Source: RI-153 sp963752935
GTDB taxonomy: Bacteria > Chloroflexota > Anaerolineae > Caldilineales > Caldilineaceae
DNA: 64,000 nt
Direction of reading: 5' to 3'
NCBI GenBank assembly: GCA_963752935.1
Contig: CAVWAL010000008.1
Span: forward strand, 682,001 to 746,000
Shown here piece after piece: positions 44,032 to 54,749 of the stretch. Under the pieces are notes generated by a model that was given only the letters and a program-made list of their open reading frames with translations, had not been told where the DNA came from and did no database searches. Position numbers and translations under genes: made by a program. The stretch's first letter is position 1. The number at the start of each line of letters is the position of its first letter.

Positions 44032-44901
44032 ATGTTCCATCGATTCCATTTTTCTCTCATTGTGTGCGCACTGACTCTGATCATGGTGCTGAGTGGTTGT
44101 CAAGCGCAGGCGTCTCCCGTCAACGCCGTCGTTGCGGAAAACCCAGCATACCCCATCAGCGACGTAACCTTCATCGCCAGAGCCGATGGCTACAGCGGTC
44201 CCGACTCGATTTCAGCGGGATGGGTTCGCTTCGTTCTGAAAAACGAAGGGCCGGGCTACGACCACATCCAGTTGTTCAAATTGAACGAGAGCAAAAGCCT
44301 TGATGACCTGATGGCAGCACTGGAGAGCGATCCAGCCTGGCCAGACTGGGTGGAGATGTACGGCGGCCCTAATGCGCCCGATCCAGGTACAAGCAGCAGT
44401 GCCACGATCTATCTGACGCCGGGCGACTACGTCTTGCTCAGTTGGATCCCGGACCGTAACGGGACACCCCGCTTCATGAGCGGCATGATCGCCCCTCTCA
44501 CTGTAACCGAATTCGAGGGGCAAGCGCAGGTTGAACCGGATGCGGACGTGACCCTGAATTTCGTCGATTTCAACTACGTCCTCTCCGAGCCGTTGTCCGC
44601 CGGTCCGCAGACGATTCAGGTGACCAACAAAGGCGAGCATCCGCATGAGGTCTGGGTGGCCCGGCTGGGTGAAGGCAAGACCGTCGCCGATCTCTTTGCC
44701 GCCCTGGCGCCCGACGCGCCGGCCGACGCTTGGCAGTTCAACGGGCTCGGCGGCATCACCGAGATCGAACCAGGGGCACATGCCTACTTGGATCTCGATC
44801 TGGAGCCAGGTCGCTATGCCCTACTCTGCTTCGTCTTCGACCAGGAGCAGGCAGCAGCGCACGCCGCCTTGGGCATGGTGCAAGAGTTTACTGTGGAATG
44901 A
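44032..44901 (+). CDS. Lipoprotein with two cupredoxin-like domains
   Basis: The 289-aa product begins with a lipoprotein signal peptide (FHFSLIVCALTLIMVLSGC, lipid Cys at 23), so it should be anchored on the outer face of the membrane. Two similar domains follow (about 50-165 and 170-289), each with the beta-sandwich look of cupredoxin-like modules. The typical full copper ligand set is not evident. ATG 44032 has GGAGG 7 bp before it. An in-frame ATG at 43969 also has AGGAGG and would add 21 residues; the signal peptide favours 44032. Confidence 0.75.
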   Translation: MFHRFHFSLIVCALTLIMVLSGCQAQASPVNAVVAENPAYPISDVTFIARADGYSGPDSISAGWVRFVLKNEGPGYDHIQLFKLNESKSLDDLMAALESDPAWPDWVEMYGGPNAPDPGTSSSATIYLTPGDYVLLSWIPDRNGTPRFMSGMIAPLTVTEFEGQAQVEPDADVTLNFVDFNYVLSEPLSAGPQTIQVTNKGEHPHEVWVARLGEGKTVADLFAALAPDAPADAWQFNGLGGITEIEPGAHAYLDLDLEPGRYALLCFVFDQEQAAAHAALGMVQEFTVE

Positions 44902-45000
44902 CGGCACTTGAGGGCGGTGCGATTCAATCGATTACCCTTATCATCTCGATCATCGTGTGCTAGAATAGTGCCAATGAATTACTTTTCGCGATGATTTCTG

Positions 45001-45046
45001 ATCTGTTTCCTCAGGATGCGAAAATCTACATCCTGAGGAAACAGAT
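45001..45046. terminator. Strong 18-bp hairpin upstream of a LuxR-type regulator
   Basis: The 18-bp arms at 45001-45018 and 45029-45046 are perfectly complementary (ATCTGTTTCCTCAGGATG and its reverse complement) around a 10-nt loop. It sits 99 bp after the lipoprotein stop and 44 bp before the regulator ATG at 45090. It may terminate the upstream transcript or act as a leader element. A TAGAAT -10-like box lies before it at 44961-44966. Confidence 0.7.
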
Positions 45047-45089
45047 TGTGTTGGTTTGGCTGTATCGACCATGCGGGGGAAGGATAGCC

Positions 45090-47726
45090 ATGGATCGAAT
45101 ACAACAGCGTGCACATGTAGAAGAGCAGATGTCAGCAACTCAACGCAGACATCATGGTCAACCGTCTTACCTTCCTCAGTTTCTCACTCCTTTTATTCGG
45201 AAGAACTGACGACGTCGATAAGATCAGCCGGCTGTTGGATCGGCCCGACTGTCGCCTGCTCACATTGATTGGCGTCGGTGGGATCGGCAAGACGCGTCTG
45301 GCTGCGCAGATCATGACGCAGCAAGCCGCTGCAGGATACGACGTCGCCTTCGTCGATCTACAGCCCGTACAGTCGGCTGCGTTGCTCGCCTCCTCCATTG
45401 CCGATGCTCTCCACCTCCCGCGTAAGCGGCCAGGATGAACCAACACAGCAACTGGTTCGCTTCCTGGCGGACAAAAAGCTTCTGCTGGTTCTCGACAATT
45501 TTGAGCAGCTCCTGGACGGCGTGGATCTGATCAGCGAGCTTCTGCACTCAGCGCAGGGTGTGCAAATTCTGATCACCTCGCGCGTGGTTCTGCACCTGCA
45601 GGAAGAGTGGCTCTATCCCTTGGGTGGGCTTAACTTCCCCTTCGATGAGGCCAGAGGCGAAGGGGATGCGTTCATAGATGTGAAATCCGTGAGCGCATTC
45701 GATGCCGTGCGTCTCTTTGATGCCTGTGCCCGGCGCATACGACCGGACTTCGACCTGGATACAGAGGCAGCGGGCGTGGTGCGGGTGTGCGCCCTGGTGG
45801 AGGGGATGCCGCTGGCAATTGAACTGGCCGCTGCCTGGGCAAGAACCATGTCCGCAGGGGAGATCGCCTCCGAATTGCAGCGTGATCTGGATTTCCTTTC
45901 AACTTCGCTGCGCAACGTGCCCGAGAAGCATCGCAGCATGCAGGTCGTTTTTCAACGCTCATGGCAGCTACTCAATCCAGACGAGCGCATGGCATTCAAG
46001 CAACTCGCTGTCTTCCGCGGTGGCTTCGATCGCACGGCTGCCAATCACGTGGCCGGCACCTCGTTGCCCACGCTCTCTGCACTCGTCGATAAATCTCTAC
46101 TGCGCTGGGAGCCCAGCGGACGCTACCAGGTCCACGAATTGTTGCGCCAGTTCGCCGAAGAAATGCTCGCCGGGTCGAGTCAGGATCATGCCCACACCCG
46201 CCAGCGACACTGCAGTTACTATGCCAACTTTCTGTACGACCGCATCGACAAATTGACTACGCAGCAGCGGCAGGCGCTGATCGAAACCGAGGTCGAACTG
46301 GACAACATCCACCTCGCCTGGCAGTGGTGTATCGATCACGCTTGTATTGCCGACATCCACCGCGCCGCTATGCCGTTCTTTGCCTACTGCCAGGGGCAGA
46401 GCCGCTACCGTGAAGGAGCAGAAATCCTGGCCGCGGCCTTTTCTGCCCTTGCTGACGCACCACCCTCTACAGAACACGAACAGGCCCGGGCCGATCTGCT
46501 GACCGGCCGCGGCTGGTTGGAACTGCGTCTGGGCCGGTTGGAGGCAGCCAAACAAGTTTTGACGGCAGCGCGTGAGCTATATGAAGAGGGCGATCTTATC
46601 CCGGAGCCGGTGATGGGAGCGGATCCCCTGGCGGCATTGACGGTGCTGGCGGTGATCAGCGGCGGCTACGCGGAGGCCGTCTCCCTGGGGGAAGAGGCCT
46701 GGCAGGCGGCGTCCGCCCGCAATGATCAGGCCGATCTGGCTCTGGCTGGGTACGGTTTGACCAGCGCTGCCATCGCCCAGGGTAGGTATGACGAGGCGCG
46801 GTCAGCACGCAGGCCGCACGTTGGCACTAACCAAGGCCGTGGGCAACCGTTGGTTTATGGCCTACGTCTACAATCAGTTGGGCGAGATCACACAGACGTT
46901 GGTCGACCTCGATTCCGCCGAAGAGTACTACCGGGCAAGCTACGTGATCCGTGAGGATTTCGACGACCCCGAGGGAATGGCAGTGGCACTTACCCATCTG
47001 GGCGCCATTGCCCTGGCGAGGAACGACAACGAACAGGCCGAGACGCTCTACCGGCAGAGCGCAACTCTCTACAAAGGGATCGGCGATCGCGGCGGGTTGG
47101 TTTGGGCGTGGCACGGTTCAGGAATGGCGGCGCTCGCCCAGAATCAGATCAAACGGGCGCGCCAACACCTACAGCAGGCACTTGAAGTGGCCGTCGAGAC
47201 GGAGATCACTCCCTTACTGCTCTCAGTGCTGGTCGGCGTTGGCACGTTTCTGGTGCAATGTGGGGAAGCGCATTGGGGCCTGGCAACATGGGCCTTTGTG
47301 CGCGATCACCCGGCAACCGACCAGAGAAGCAGGGACAAGGTTCGCCGGCTTCTTGCCTCTCGCCATCCAGGGGACATACAGGATCCTGCTAATACGCTAC
47401 CGCAGACAGAGCCGTTGACGTTGGCGTCGTTGATATCTGCCCTGATCAGAGAACTGTCGATACCGCGAAACCAGATTCGTTCGCCGTCCCACTCAGCTCC
47501 TCCGCCCGTTCCCCAGCAAGAGCAGGTATTGATCGAACCGCTCAGCGAACGCGAGCAAGAGGTGTTGGCGCTGGTGGCTCAGGGCTTGAAAAATACAGAG
47601 ATCGCTCAGGAACTCTACGTCACGCTTAGCACGGTCAAAGCCCACTGCAACAATATCTATCGCAAGCTGGATGTCAACAATCGCGTTCAAGCTGTCGCCC
47701 GTGCCCAAGAGCTTCGCTTGTTGTAG
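45090..47726 (+). pseudogene. LuxR-family STAND regulator, broken by three frameshifts
   Basis: The reading needs three frames in succession, each one base further. The N-terminus (QPSYLPQFLTPFI) runs to about 45195. A P-loop part follows (GRTDDVDKISRLL, LIGVGGIGKTRLA) to about 45415. The rest of the NB-ARC-like ATPase and TPR repeats runs to about 46800. The last frame holds more TPR and a C-terminal LuxR HTH (LSEREQEVLALVAQGLKNTEIAQELYVTLSTVKAHCNNIYRKL). Joined, the product is a full-length activator of about 875 aa. The joints keep protein similarity on both sides, so the indels are recent or are sequence errors. Confidence 0.85.
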
Positions 47727-47751
47727 CTTCCTAATTGATCACCAGATCGCA

Positions 47752-50490
47752 CTACTGCACAACCGCCAGGGCCACGACGAGATCCAGTGCTCTCCCCTCC
47801 TCACAGGCAGTGGTGAACGTCGGCTCATCGATTTCAGCGCGAGCGGCGGCAAAGCTTCGTTCGATTTCACGGCGGTCAGTGGGCCAGACTCCTGCGGCAA
47901 GCGACTCAAACGCAGCGCCTACGAAGGAGAGGACCCGAACGGCATCTTCCGTTCTTCCTTGTGCGTTTCGCACCGCCGCCAGCCCAGCCAGTGCTTCAAG
48001 CACGCCACGTTTGACCCCAAGCTGTTGTTGAAGCGTCAGAGACTCTGCAAAGAGTGCTTGCGCCTGGCTGGTCTCCCCGCGAGAGAGTGCGATCCAGGCC
48101 AGACTATGGTTCGCTCGGGCGACATCGGTAGCAGATTGCACCTGTTGGAACAGCTCCCGACTCTCCAGGTAGAACTGCTCGGCGTCGTCGGTATCATCCT
48201 GATAGCGCGCCAGCTCACCGAAATTGTTGACGGCGGAAGCGACGATCCAGCGATCCCCAACGCGCCGGCCCAAGGAGAGCGCCTGGATGGTGCGGGCGTG
48301 AGCGCTGCTGATGTCTCCTCGACTGAGGGCAATATTGCCTAGATGGAGGTGGATCATCGCCTGAAACCACTCTTGCCCGGCGGCTTCAAAGAGTGGAAGT
48401 GCTTCTTCAAAGATCTGGAGCGCCTGCTCTGCTTGCCCCTGATTGATGGCCAGGACACCGCGAGGGAAAAGAACCGTGGCCAGATCAGTGTCATCACCCA
48501 CAGCGCGCACAATGCGTACGCTTTCGTCCATGAGTTGCGCCGCCGCCTGTAAGTCACTCTGCCACATGGCGATCAACCCGGCATAGTTGAGGATGTGGGC
48601 ACGCAGCGTTTTCTGCCCCAGCGCTGCCGTCTGTTCAACGGCCAGCGTATACCACTGTCGTGCCTCATTGAGGTAGCTGCGCCGATACCAGAACCAGTTC
48701 ACATCGAGCATGAGGCGCCACCCCATCTCCTGAAACTGAGGCGTGGCCTGGGCAAAGTCGAGGGTGGCGCGCAAATTGCCGTAGTCGTCCTCCAGACGGT
48801 CGAGCCATATACTGCTTGCTCCAGAGAAGAGCTTGGGGCCAGACTCCGCTGCCATGTTGGCGAAGAAGGCGGCGTGCCGTTGGCGCAGTGTTTCGTCTTC
48901 GCCGATTTCTATCAACTGCTCGAGTGCATGCTCTCGAATGGTGGCCAACATGCCAAACCGTGGCTGACCCGAGGTCGTTTCCTGTTGACGCAGAAGATTA
49001 CTGTCGAGCAAGGCGGAAATGCCGTCGAAAACATTCAGTGTCTCGTTCAGACGACACACGGCCTCTGCTGAGTCGAGCGTGAATCCGTCCACGAAAACAC
49101 CCAACCGGGCGAAGATGGTTTGCTGTTCGGGGGTGAGCAGACTGTAGGACCAATCGATGACGTTACGCATCGTTTGCTGCCGTTGCGGTAGATCTTGCGC
49201 GCCTCCCATAAGCAGGTCCAGCCGGTCGTCCAGGCGATCGAGTAGGATCTGTGGCGAGAGCAGTTTCAGTCGAGCGGCAGCCAGTTCGATCGCCAGAGGC
49301 AGCCCGTCCAGGCGACGCACGATTTGGGTAACGAAGAGCGCATTTTCCTCGGTCAGGTGGAACTGGGGACGCACGGCCTGTGCTCGTTCCACGAAGAGTT
49401 GGATAGAACTCACATCGGACACTGATTGGAACGGCGTACCCTGTTGTGACGGCACTTGCAGCGGTGCGACTGGAAATGTGTGCTCCCCGCGCAGGTTCAG
49501 AGAGGCCCGACTGGTGATCAGCGCCTTGCTGTGCGGAGCGGCTGTCAACAGTTCAGCGAGCACGCCACCCGCCGCCACCACTTGCTCGAAATTATCCAGC
49601 AGGAGAAGCAGATGTTTGTCCTGTAGATACTCTTTTACGCTCTCCAAGAGCGGATGCCCGCCCCGTTCGCGCACATCCAAGGCCTGGGCGATGGCAGAAA
49701 TGACCAGATCCGGATCATCAATGGATTCAAGGTTGACCCAGCAAATGCCGTGGGCAAAGGAGCTCTCCACCTCCGCCGCCACTTCCAACGCCAGTCTCGT
49801 TTTCCCAACGCCACCAGGTCCAGTCAAGGTGATCAAGCGCACATGAGGACGATTCAGTAGGTGGCGCACGGCGGCAACTTCTGTTTCGCGCCCGATTAAT
49901 TGTGTCAATGGATGGGGGATAGTGCGAAGAAGAGTCTGATCTTGCTGCGAGTGAGACGCCGCGTCGAAGGTCAGGGCGCCCTGTTCGAACCGCTCGGTGA
50001 GCAGAACAGCGAGATCGTTGGCAACGAGGTGGTGCAGTTCATCTGCAGTGGAAAAGTACCTGTACGAGACCTCATCGTTCTTGATGGCAGAGAGCAGTGC
50101 CTGCAATCCCGGTTCCCGATCCGGGGCGGGCGACTTGATGTAGATCAGCTTAGGCAACTCTGTTGCCAGACGATATTCGTCCTCCAAACCCGACACGTTC
50201 ATATAGGGTGCAACCCAGGGGTAGCTCTGCCAGTAAATACCCAGGAAGATGTGGCTCTGGGCCAGGTAGGCTCGATAGAGATTCCGTGGCGGGTAGGGGC
50301 GCGCTCGCAATTCGAACATCACCGGCGTCAAGCGCAGGTCGGCGATGGCCTGACGAGCAGTGTCACGCTCTTCCTTCAACTCGCGCAGCGTTGAACTGAC
50401 AAAAACTCGAAGCCGCTGATCGGGCGTGCGGATCACAGCGGCGCTGGCGCCTGGTTCACTCCCGGTGTGTACATTTGACATCAGATCCAT
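47752..50490 (-). CDS. DUF4062 STAND ATPase with TPR repeats
   Basis: The intact 912-aa protein has an N-terminal DUF4062-like domain (RLRVFVSSTLRELKEERDTARQAI, residues 26-150). An NB-ARC-like ATPase follows (LIGRETEVAAVRHLL, P-loop GPGGVGKTRLALE, Walker B LLLLLDNFEQ), and then about ten TPR-like helical repeats (550-900). No HTH or enzyme domain is seen at the C-terminus. The domain order fits signal-transducing STAND NTPases; some DUF4062 STANDs are suspected in defence. It is convergent with the broken LuxR-STAND gene, 25 bp away. Confidence 0.82.
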   Translation of the reverse strand: MDLMSNVHTGSEPGASAAVIRTPDQRLRVFVSSTLRELKEERDTARQAIADLRLTPVMFELRARPYPPRNLYRAYLAQSHIFLGIYWQSYPWVAPYMNVSGLEDEYRLATELPKLIYIKSPAPDREPGLQALLSAIKNDEVSYRYFSTADELHHLVANDLAVLLTERFEQGALTFDAASHSQQDQTLLRTIPHPLTQLIGRETEVAAVRHLLNRPHVRLITLTGPGGVGKTRLALEVAAEVESSFAHGICWVNLESIDDPDLVISAIAQALDVRERGGHPLLESVKEYLQDKHLLLLLDNFEQVVAAGGVLAELLTAAPHSKALITSRASLNLRGEHTFPVAPLQVPSQQGTPFQSVSDVSSIQLFVERAQAVRPQFHLTEENALFVTQIVRRLDGLPLAIELAAARLKLLSPQILLDRLDDRLDLLMGGAQDLPQRQQTMRNVIDWSYSLLTPEQQTIFARLGVFVDGFTLDSAEAVCRLNETLNVFDGISALLDSNLLRQQETTSGQPRFGMLATIREHALEQLIEIGEDETLRQRHAAFFANMAAESGPKLFSGASSIWLDRLEDDYGNLRATLDFAQATPQFQEMGWRLMLDVNWFWYRRSYLNEARQWYTLAVEQTAALGQKTLRAHILNYAGLIAMWQSDLQAAAQLMDESVRIVRAVGDDTDLATVLFPRGVLAINQGQAEQALQIFEEALPLFEAAGQEWFQAMIHLHLGNIALSRGDISSAHARTIQALSLGRRVGDRWIVASAVNNFGELARYQDDTDDAEQFYLESRELFQQVQSATDVARANHSLAWIALSRGETSQAQALFAESLTLQQQLGVKRGVLEALAGLAAVRNAQGRTEDAVRVLSFVGAAFESLAAGVWPTDRREIERSFAAARAEIDEPTFTTACEEGRALDLVVALAVVQ

Positions 50491-50718
50491 TATCCTTTGC
50501 TAGATCGCCACTCGTAACGACATTGTATCAGAATTCGGATGCGGGTAAATCGACTATTTGTGGCAGCGGTCCTCCCCATCTTCCATGCATCCCTACAATA
50601 ATGGACAAGTAGAGGCGGCCGCTACAGATTTGGGGGCGGTGTGAGTGCCGACAAGTCCCCACGACAACCGCACCTGAGGCTGACCAGTTACCAAAACCTT
50701 CACCAAAGGATCCCTCCG

Positions 50719-52636
50719 ATGAAACTTGGTCCGGTGGACAGCACACACAGCGCCTTCGCCCGTCAACGCACGTTGGCGCTTTCCGACGTGACGCTGCAGC
50801 CCGGCTTTTGGTCGAAGTGGCAAGAGACCAACCACCAGGTGAGCTTGCGCCACGGGTTTGATCAATTGGAACGCTTTGGCAATTTCAACAACCTGAAGCT
50901 GGCCGCGGGCAACGGCGAAGGCGAGTACCGCACGCCGGTCTTCATGGATTCAGACGTCTACAAGTGGCTGGAAGCGATCGGCTACGAACTGGCCTGCAAC
51001 CCCGATGCGGAATTGGTAGAGATGGCCAATCACGCCATTGCGCTGGTGGAAGCGGCGCAGGGCGAAGACGGCTATCTCAATTCATACTGGGATGTGGTGG
51101 AGCCGGATCGGCGTTGGGCCGACCTCGATCACGGCCACGAACTCTACTGCGCCGGCCATCTCTTCCAGGCGGCGGTGGCCTATCACCGCGCCACAGGCGA
51201 CCGGCGGCTGCTGGATGTGTCGATCCGCTTCGCCGACTACATCGATTCGGTCTTCGGCCCCGGCAAGCGGGCGGGCACGCCAGGCCACCCCGAAATCGAG
51301 ATGGCGCTGGTTGAACTCTTCCGCGAGACCGGCGAACGTCGCTACCTCAATCTGGCCGTCTATTTTGTGGACATGCGCGGGCAGGGGATTTTGCAGCACA
51401 ACCGCTTCGGCGGCAGCGCCTACTATCAGGATCACGTCCCGGTGCGCGAGGCATCGACGGTGGAAGGCCACGCCGTGCGCCAGCTTTATCTGACTACCGG
51501 GCTGGCCGACATCTATATGGAGACGGGTGAAGAGGCGATCCTGGACGCGCTGATGCGCCAGTGGCACGATATGGCAAGCCGCAAACTCTTCATCACCGGC
51601 GGGCTGGGTTCGCAACACAGCGGCGAAGCCTTCGGTGAAGCCTATGAATTCCCAACAACGCTGCTATGTGAAACTTGCGCCCAATCGCCGGCATTATGTG
51701 GAACTGGCGATGTTGCTGATCACCGGCGAACGACGCTTCGCCGACCTGATCGAGCGTACGCTCTACAACGGCTTCCTCAGCGGCGTTTCGCTGGACGGAC
51801 GCTGCTACTTCTACGTCAACCCGCTGATGTGCCGGGGCAGCGAGCCGCTGCTGGGCCGCAAACACATCGTGCGCCCCGAATGGCATGGCTGCGCCTGCTG
51901 CCCGCCCAATGTGATGCGCCTGCTGGCATCGCTGCAGCACTACCTGGCGACCGGCGACGACCGACGGCCTCTGGATCCATCAGTATGCGCCGCGCCACGA
52001 TCCGCACCACGGCGGGCGATGCAACGGTGGCTGTGCGCATGCAGACCGACTTCCCCTGGGATGGCGCAGTCAAGCTGACGGTTGATAGAAGCCGGCGCCT
52101 GGGCGCTGCGCCTGCGTGTACCCGAATGGGCGGGTTCGTTGGCGGTGACCATCAACGGCGCCGCCGCATCCTTCGCCGACGAGAACGGCTACGTGGTCCT
52201 CCAGCGCGACTGGCAGGCAGGCGACAGGGTGGAAATGGTGCTTGCCATGCGGCCGCTTCTGGTGGAAGCCCATCCACGCGTCGACCCCACCCGCCACAGC
52301 GTCGCCATTGTGCGCGGTCCACAGGTCTACTGTCTGGAAGCTGTTGATCAGCCGGCCGGCGTCGACGTGCTCGACGTGCAGATCGACGTCAACGTGCCGC
52401 TCAGCACAGCCTGGAACGCCGATCTGCTGGGCGGGCTGCTCACGGTGCAGGCAACCGGCGTCGCCACCAGTCCGGCGAGCTGGCAAGATCAGCTCTATCG
52501 CCCGTTGGGGACGCCGGCCACCACCGCGGCCGAAGCCACACCGCTGGTGGCAATTCCGTACTATGCCTGGGCCAACCGCGGCGCCAACGCCATGCGCGTC
52601 TGGATTCCACGGGCGGGATGCAGGTGGAGCAGATGA
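50719..52636 (+). pseudogene. GH127 beta-L-arabinofuranosidase-like, several frameshifts
   Basis: The first 930 bases encode a clean GH127 N-terminus (SDVTLQPGFWSKWQETN, DSDVYKWLEAIGYELACNPD, GEDGYLNSYW). After about 51650 the protein continues by switching frame several times. IAGIMWNWR, then LLITGERRFADLIERTLYNGFLSGVSLDGRCYFYVNPL, then GLWIHQYAP, then ATIRTTAGDATVAVRMQTDFPWDG, then EAGAWALRLRVPEWA are each in a different frame from the previous block. CACCPPN, with the cysteines expected in the catalytic zinc site, is kept. The total length fits a full enzyme of about 640 aa. Confidence 0.85.
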
Positions 52637-52966
52637 CCCCTCCCCAGCCCTCCACCGCAGAAGCAAACAGGTAGAGGGAGCCGTTGTCACGTACAAGATG
52701 TGATCTGGTGGTCATTGAGAGGCAGGCCCACAAGGCGACCGAGCATGCATCATGAGCGGGATAGCGACGGCTGGCCAAGGCCCCGGTCCTCCCCAGGTCC
52801 GTTGAGCTCCTCAGCGCCCGCTGTAACCTCAGCGGCTTTTACGGGGGGAGTTAGAGGGGGGTCAAACCCCGCTTCTCAAAGTAGCTCCACGTCAGACCGA
52901 GAATTCCGCTACAATAGCCATACCCTGTAGATGAGGCTCGTGTTAGACTTCAAGGGAAGACTCTTC

Positions 52967-54659
52967 ATGAATTTGGTAAAAGGCAACGGAACCAGGCTGA
53001 TGAGTGCTGAAATGAGGGTACGCTTGCGATCCTTACTGCTGACGCTTTGCGTGGTGCTGGGGTTGACCTCCGGTCTTTATGCCCTGGGCGGAGATCCCCC
53101 GGCCTACTTTACAGACAACATGGGCGCCACCACGACATCACCGGATGTGACCCCGATGGAGCAGGCGCTGCTCGACCAGATCAACGCGGCCACGCTGCGC
53201 ATCGATGCGGCCTTCTACGACTTTAACCGCAACTCGATCCGCGATGCCCTGATCGCCGCCAAAGGGCGGGGCGTAGCCGTGCGCGTGGTCACAGACAACG
53301 AAACCCGCCACGACAACGACAGCTACATCCCCTACTATCAAGCCCTGGCGGATGCGGGCATCCCCTTGGTCGATGACAACACCAATTCGGCCATCATGCA
53401 CGACAAGTACTTTGTCTTCGACAGCCAGGTCGTGTGGAGCGGCTCCACCAATATGTCGGACAATGGCTTCACCCTCAACCACAACAACAGCCTGGTCTTC
53501 ACCAGCACACAGTTGGCCGCGGTCTATCTGGCCGACTTCGACCAGATGTTTGCCGGTCACTTCATGGGGGCCAAGACCCCTACCGCCCAGACCATCGACT
53601 ACAACGGCATCAGTGTGGAAGTTTACATGGCCCCACAGGATGATCCGATAGCCGCCCTCCTCGAAGAGGTTGACGCCGCCGCTGCCTCCATCGACTTCGC
53701 CATCTTCTTCTTCACAGACGATGCCCTGCGCGATGCCCTGATTGCCGCCAAAAGCCGGGGCGTCACCATCCGCGGGCTGTGGGACAAGCTGGGCGCGGCC
53801 AATTCCTTCTCTGATGATGAGACCCTGTGCGCCGCAGGCATCCCCATCAAGATCGAGAACACGGCGGGCAAGATGCACAACAAGTTCATGGTCATCGACG
53901 CCGGGCGGCCCGACGCACGCGTGGTTACGGGCTCACTCAACTGGACCGGCTCAGGCAACGACAGCAACAGCGAGAACACGCTGATCATCCACGATAGTGA
54001 CCTGGCCGGCCAGTATGATGCTACCTGGCAGAGCATGTGGGACAGCCTCGATCCATCCACCCAGTGTGAAACGCCGGCAGCCGATGGATACACGCTGTAT
54101 CTGCCCTATGTAGTCGTAAGCATCGTAGCCCCAACGATCCCGACAGCAACAGCGACTAGCACGGCCACAGCGACCCCGACAGCGACGGCCACGGACTCAT
54201 CACCACCTACGCCAACCGCGACTAGCACGGCGACCCTGACCGCCACGGCCACAGCGACGCCTACGAGCAACGCCAACTGCCACGGCCACAGCAACCCAGG
54301 TTCCTGCTGCCGGCGATGTGCGCATGACGCGCATTGTCTACGATCCGGCGGGTAGCGATGCTGACGGCGAGTTCGTCGCCCTGCACAATTTTGGCGACAC
54401 TGTGCAGTTGACCGGCTGGAAACTCTTCGATCTGGCCAACACCCAATTTACCTTCCCTCCCTTTAGCCTGGCGCCGGGCGCTACGGTCAATGTCTGGGTT
54501 CGTAGCGGCACAGACACCACCGGCGACCTCTACTGGGGACGCAGCAGCGCCGTATGGAACAACGACGGCGATACGGCGACGCTGGCCGACGATGAGGGGG
54601 TGATACAGGATGTGTGCGCGTATGTCGGTGGAGGGGAGGAAGCGGTGTGCGACCCCTAG
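52967..54659 (+). pseudogene. Secreted PLD-like nuclease with lamin-tail domain, one frameshift
   Basis: The product has a membrane/signal segment (RSLLLTLCVVLGLTSGLYALGG) and two phospholipase-D-like halves. HDKYFVFDSQVVWSGSTNMSDNG and HNKFMVIDAGRPDARVVTGSLNWTGSGNDSNSENT are the HKD motifs; the second has the usual HNK form. A Thr-rich TATATPT linker follows. Near 54265 the frame must shift to reach QVPAAGDVRMTRIVYDPAGSDADGEFVALHN, a lamin-tail domain ending at 54659. ATG 52967 follows GGAAGA. It is probably an exported nuclease or transphosphatidylase. Confidence 0.82.
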
Positions 54660-54702
54660 CATGGCTGCGAGCGTCTCGTCTTCTGCTGATCTCAATGCAC
54701 AC

Positions 54703-54740
54703 CGATACAGCGACCAACACCGGCGTTGGTCGCTGTATCG
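54703..54740. terminator. 16-bp hairpin between convergent genes
   Basis: The perfect 16-bp arms CGATACAGCGACCAAC (54703-54718) and its reverse complement (54725-54740) enclose a 6-nt loop. It lies 43 bp after the PLD gene and 9 bp past the DinB-like gene's stop on the - strand. No clear T-run follows on the + strand. Bidirectional termination is likely. Confidence 0.8.
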
Positions 54741-54749
54741 TTAGGTACC

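Noticed and set aside
54120..54300. ACGGCCACAGCGAC repeats as a possible repeat array or CRISPR
   Set aside because: It is the coding region of a Thr/Ala/Pro linker; units are short and irregular with no spacers.
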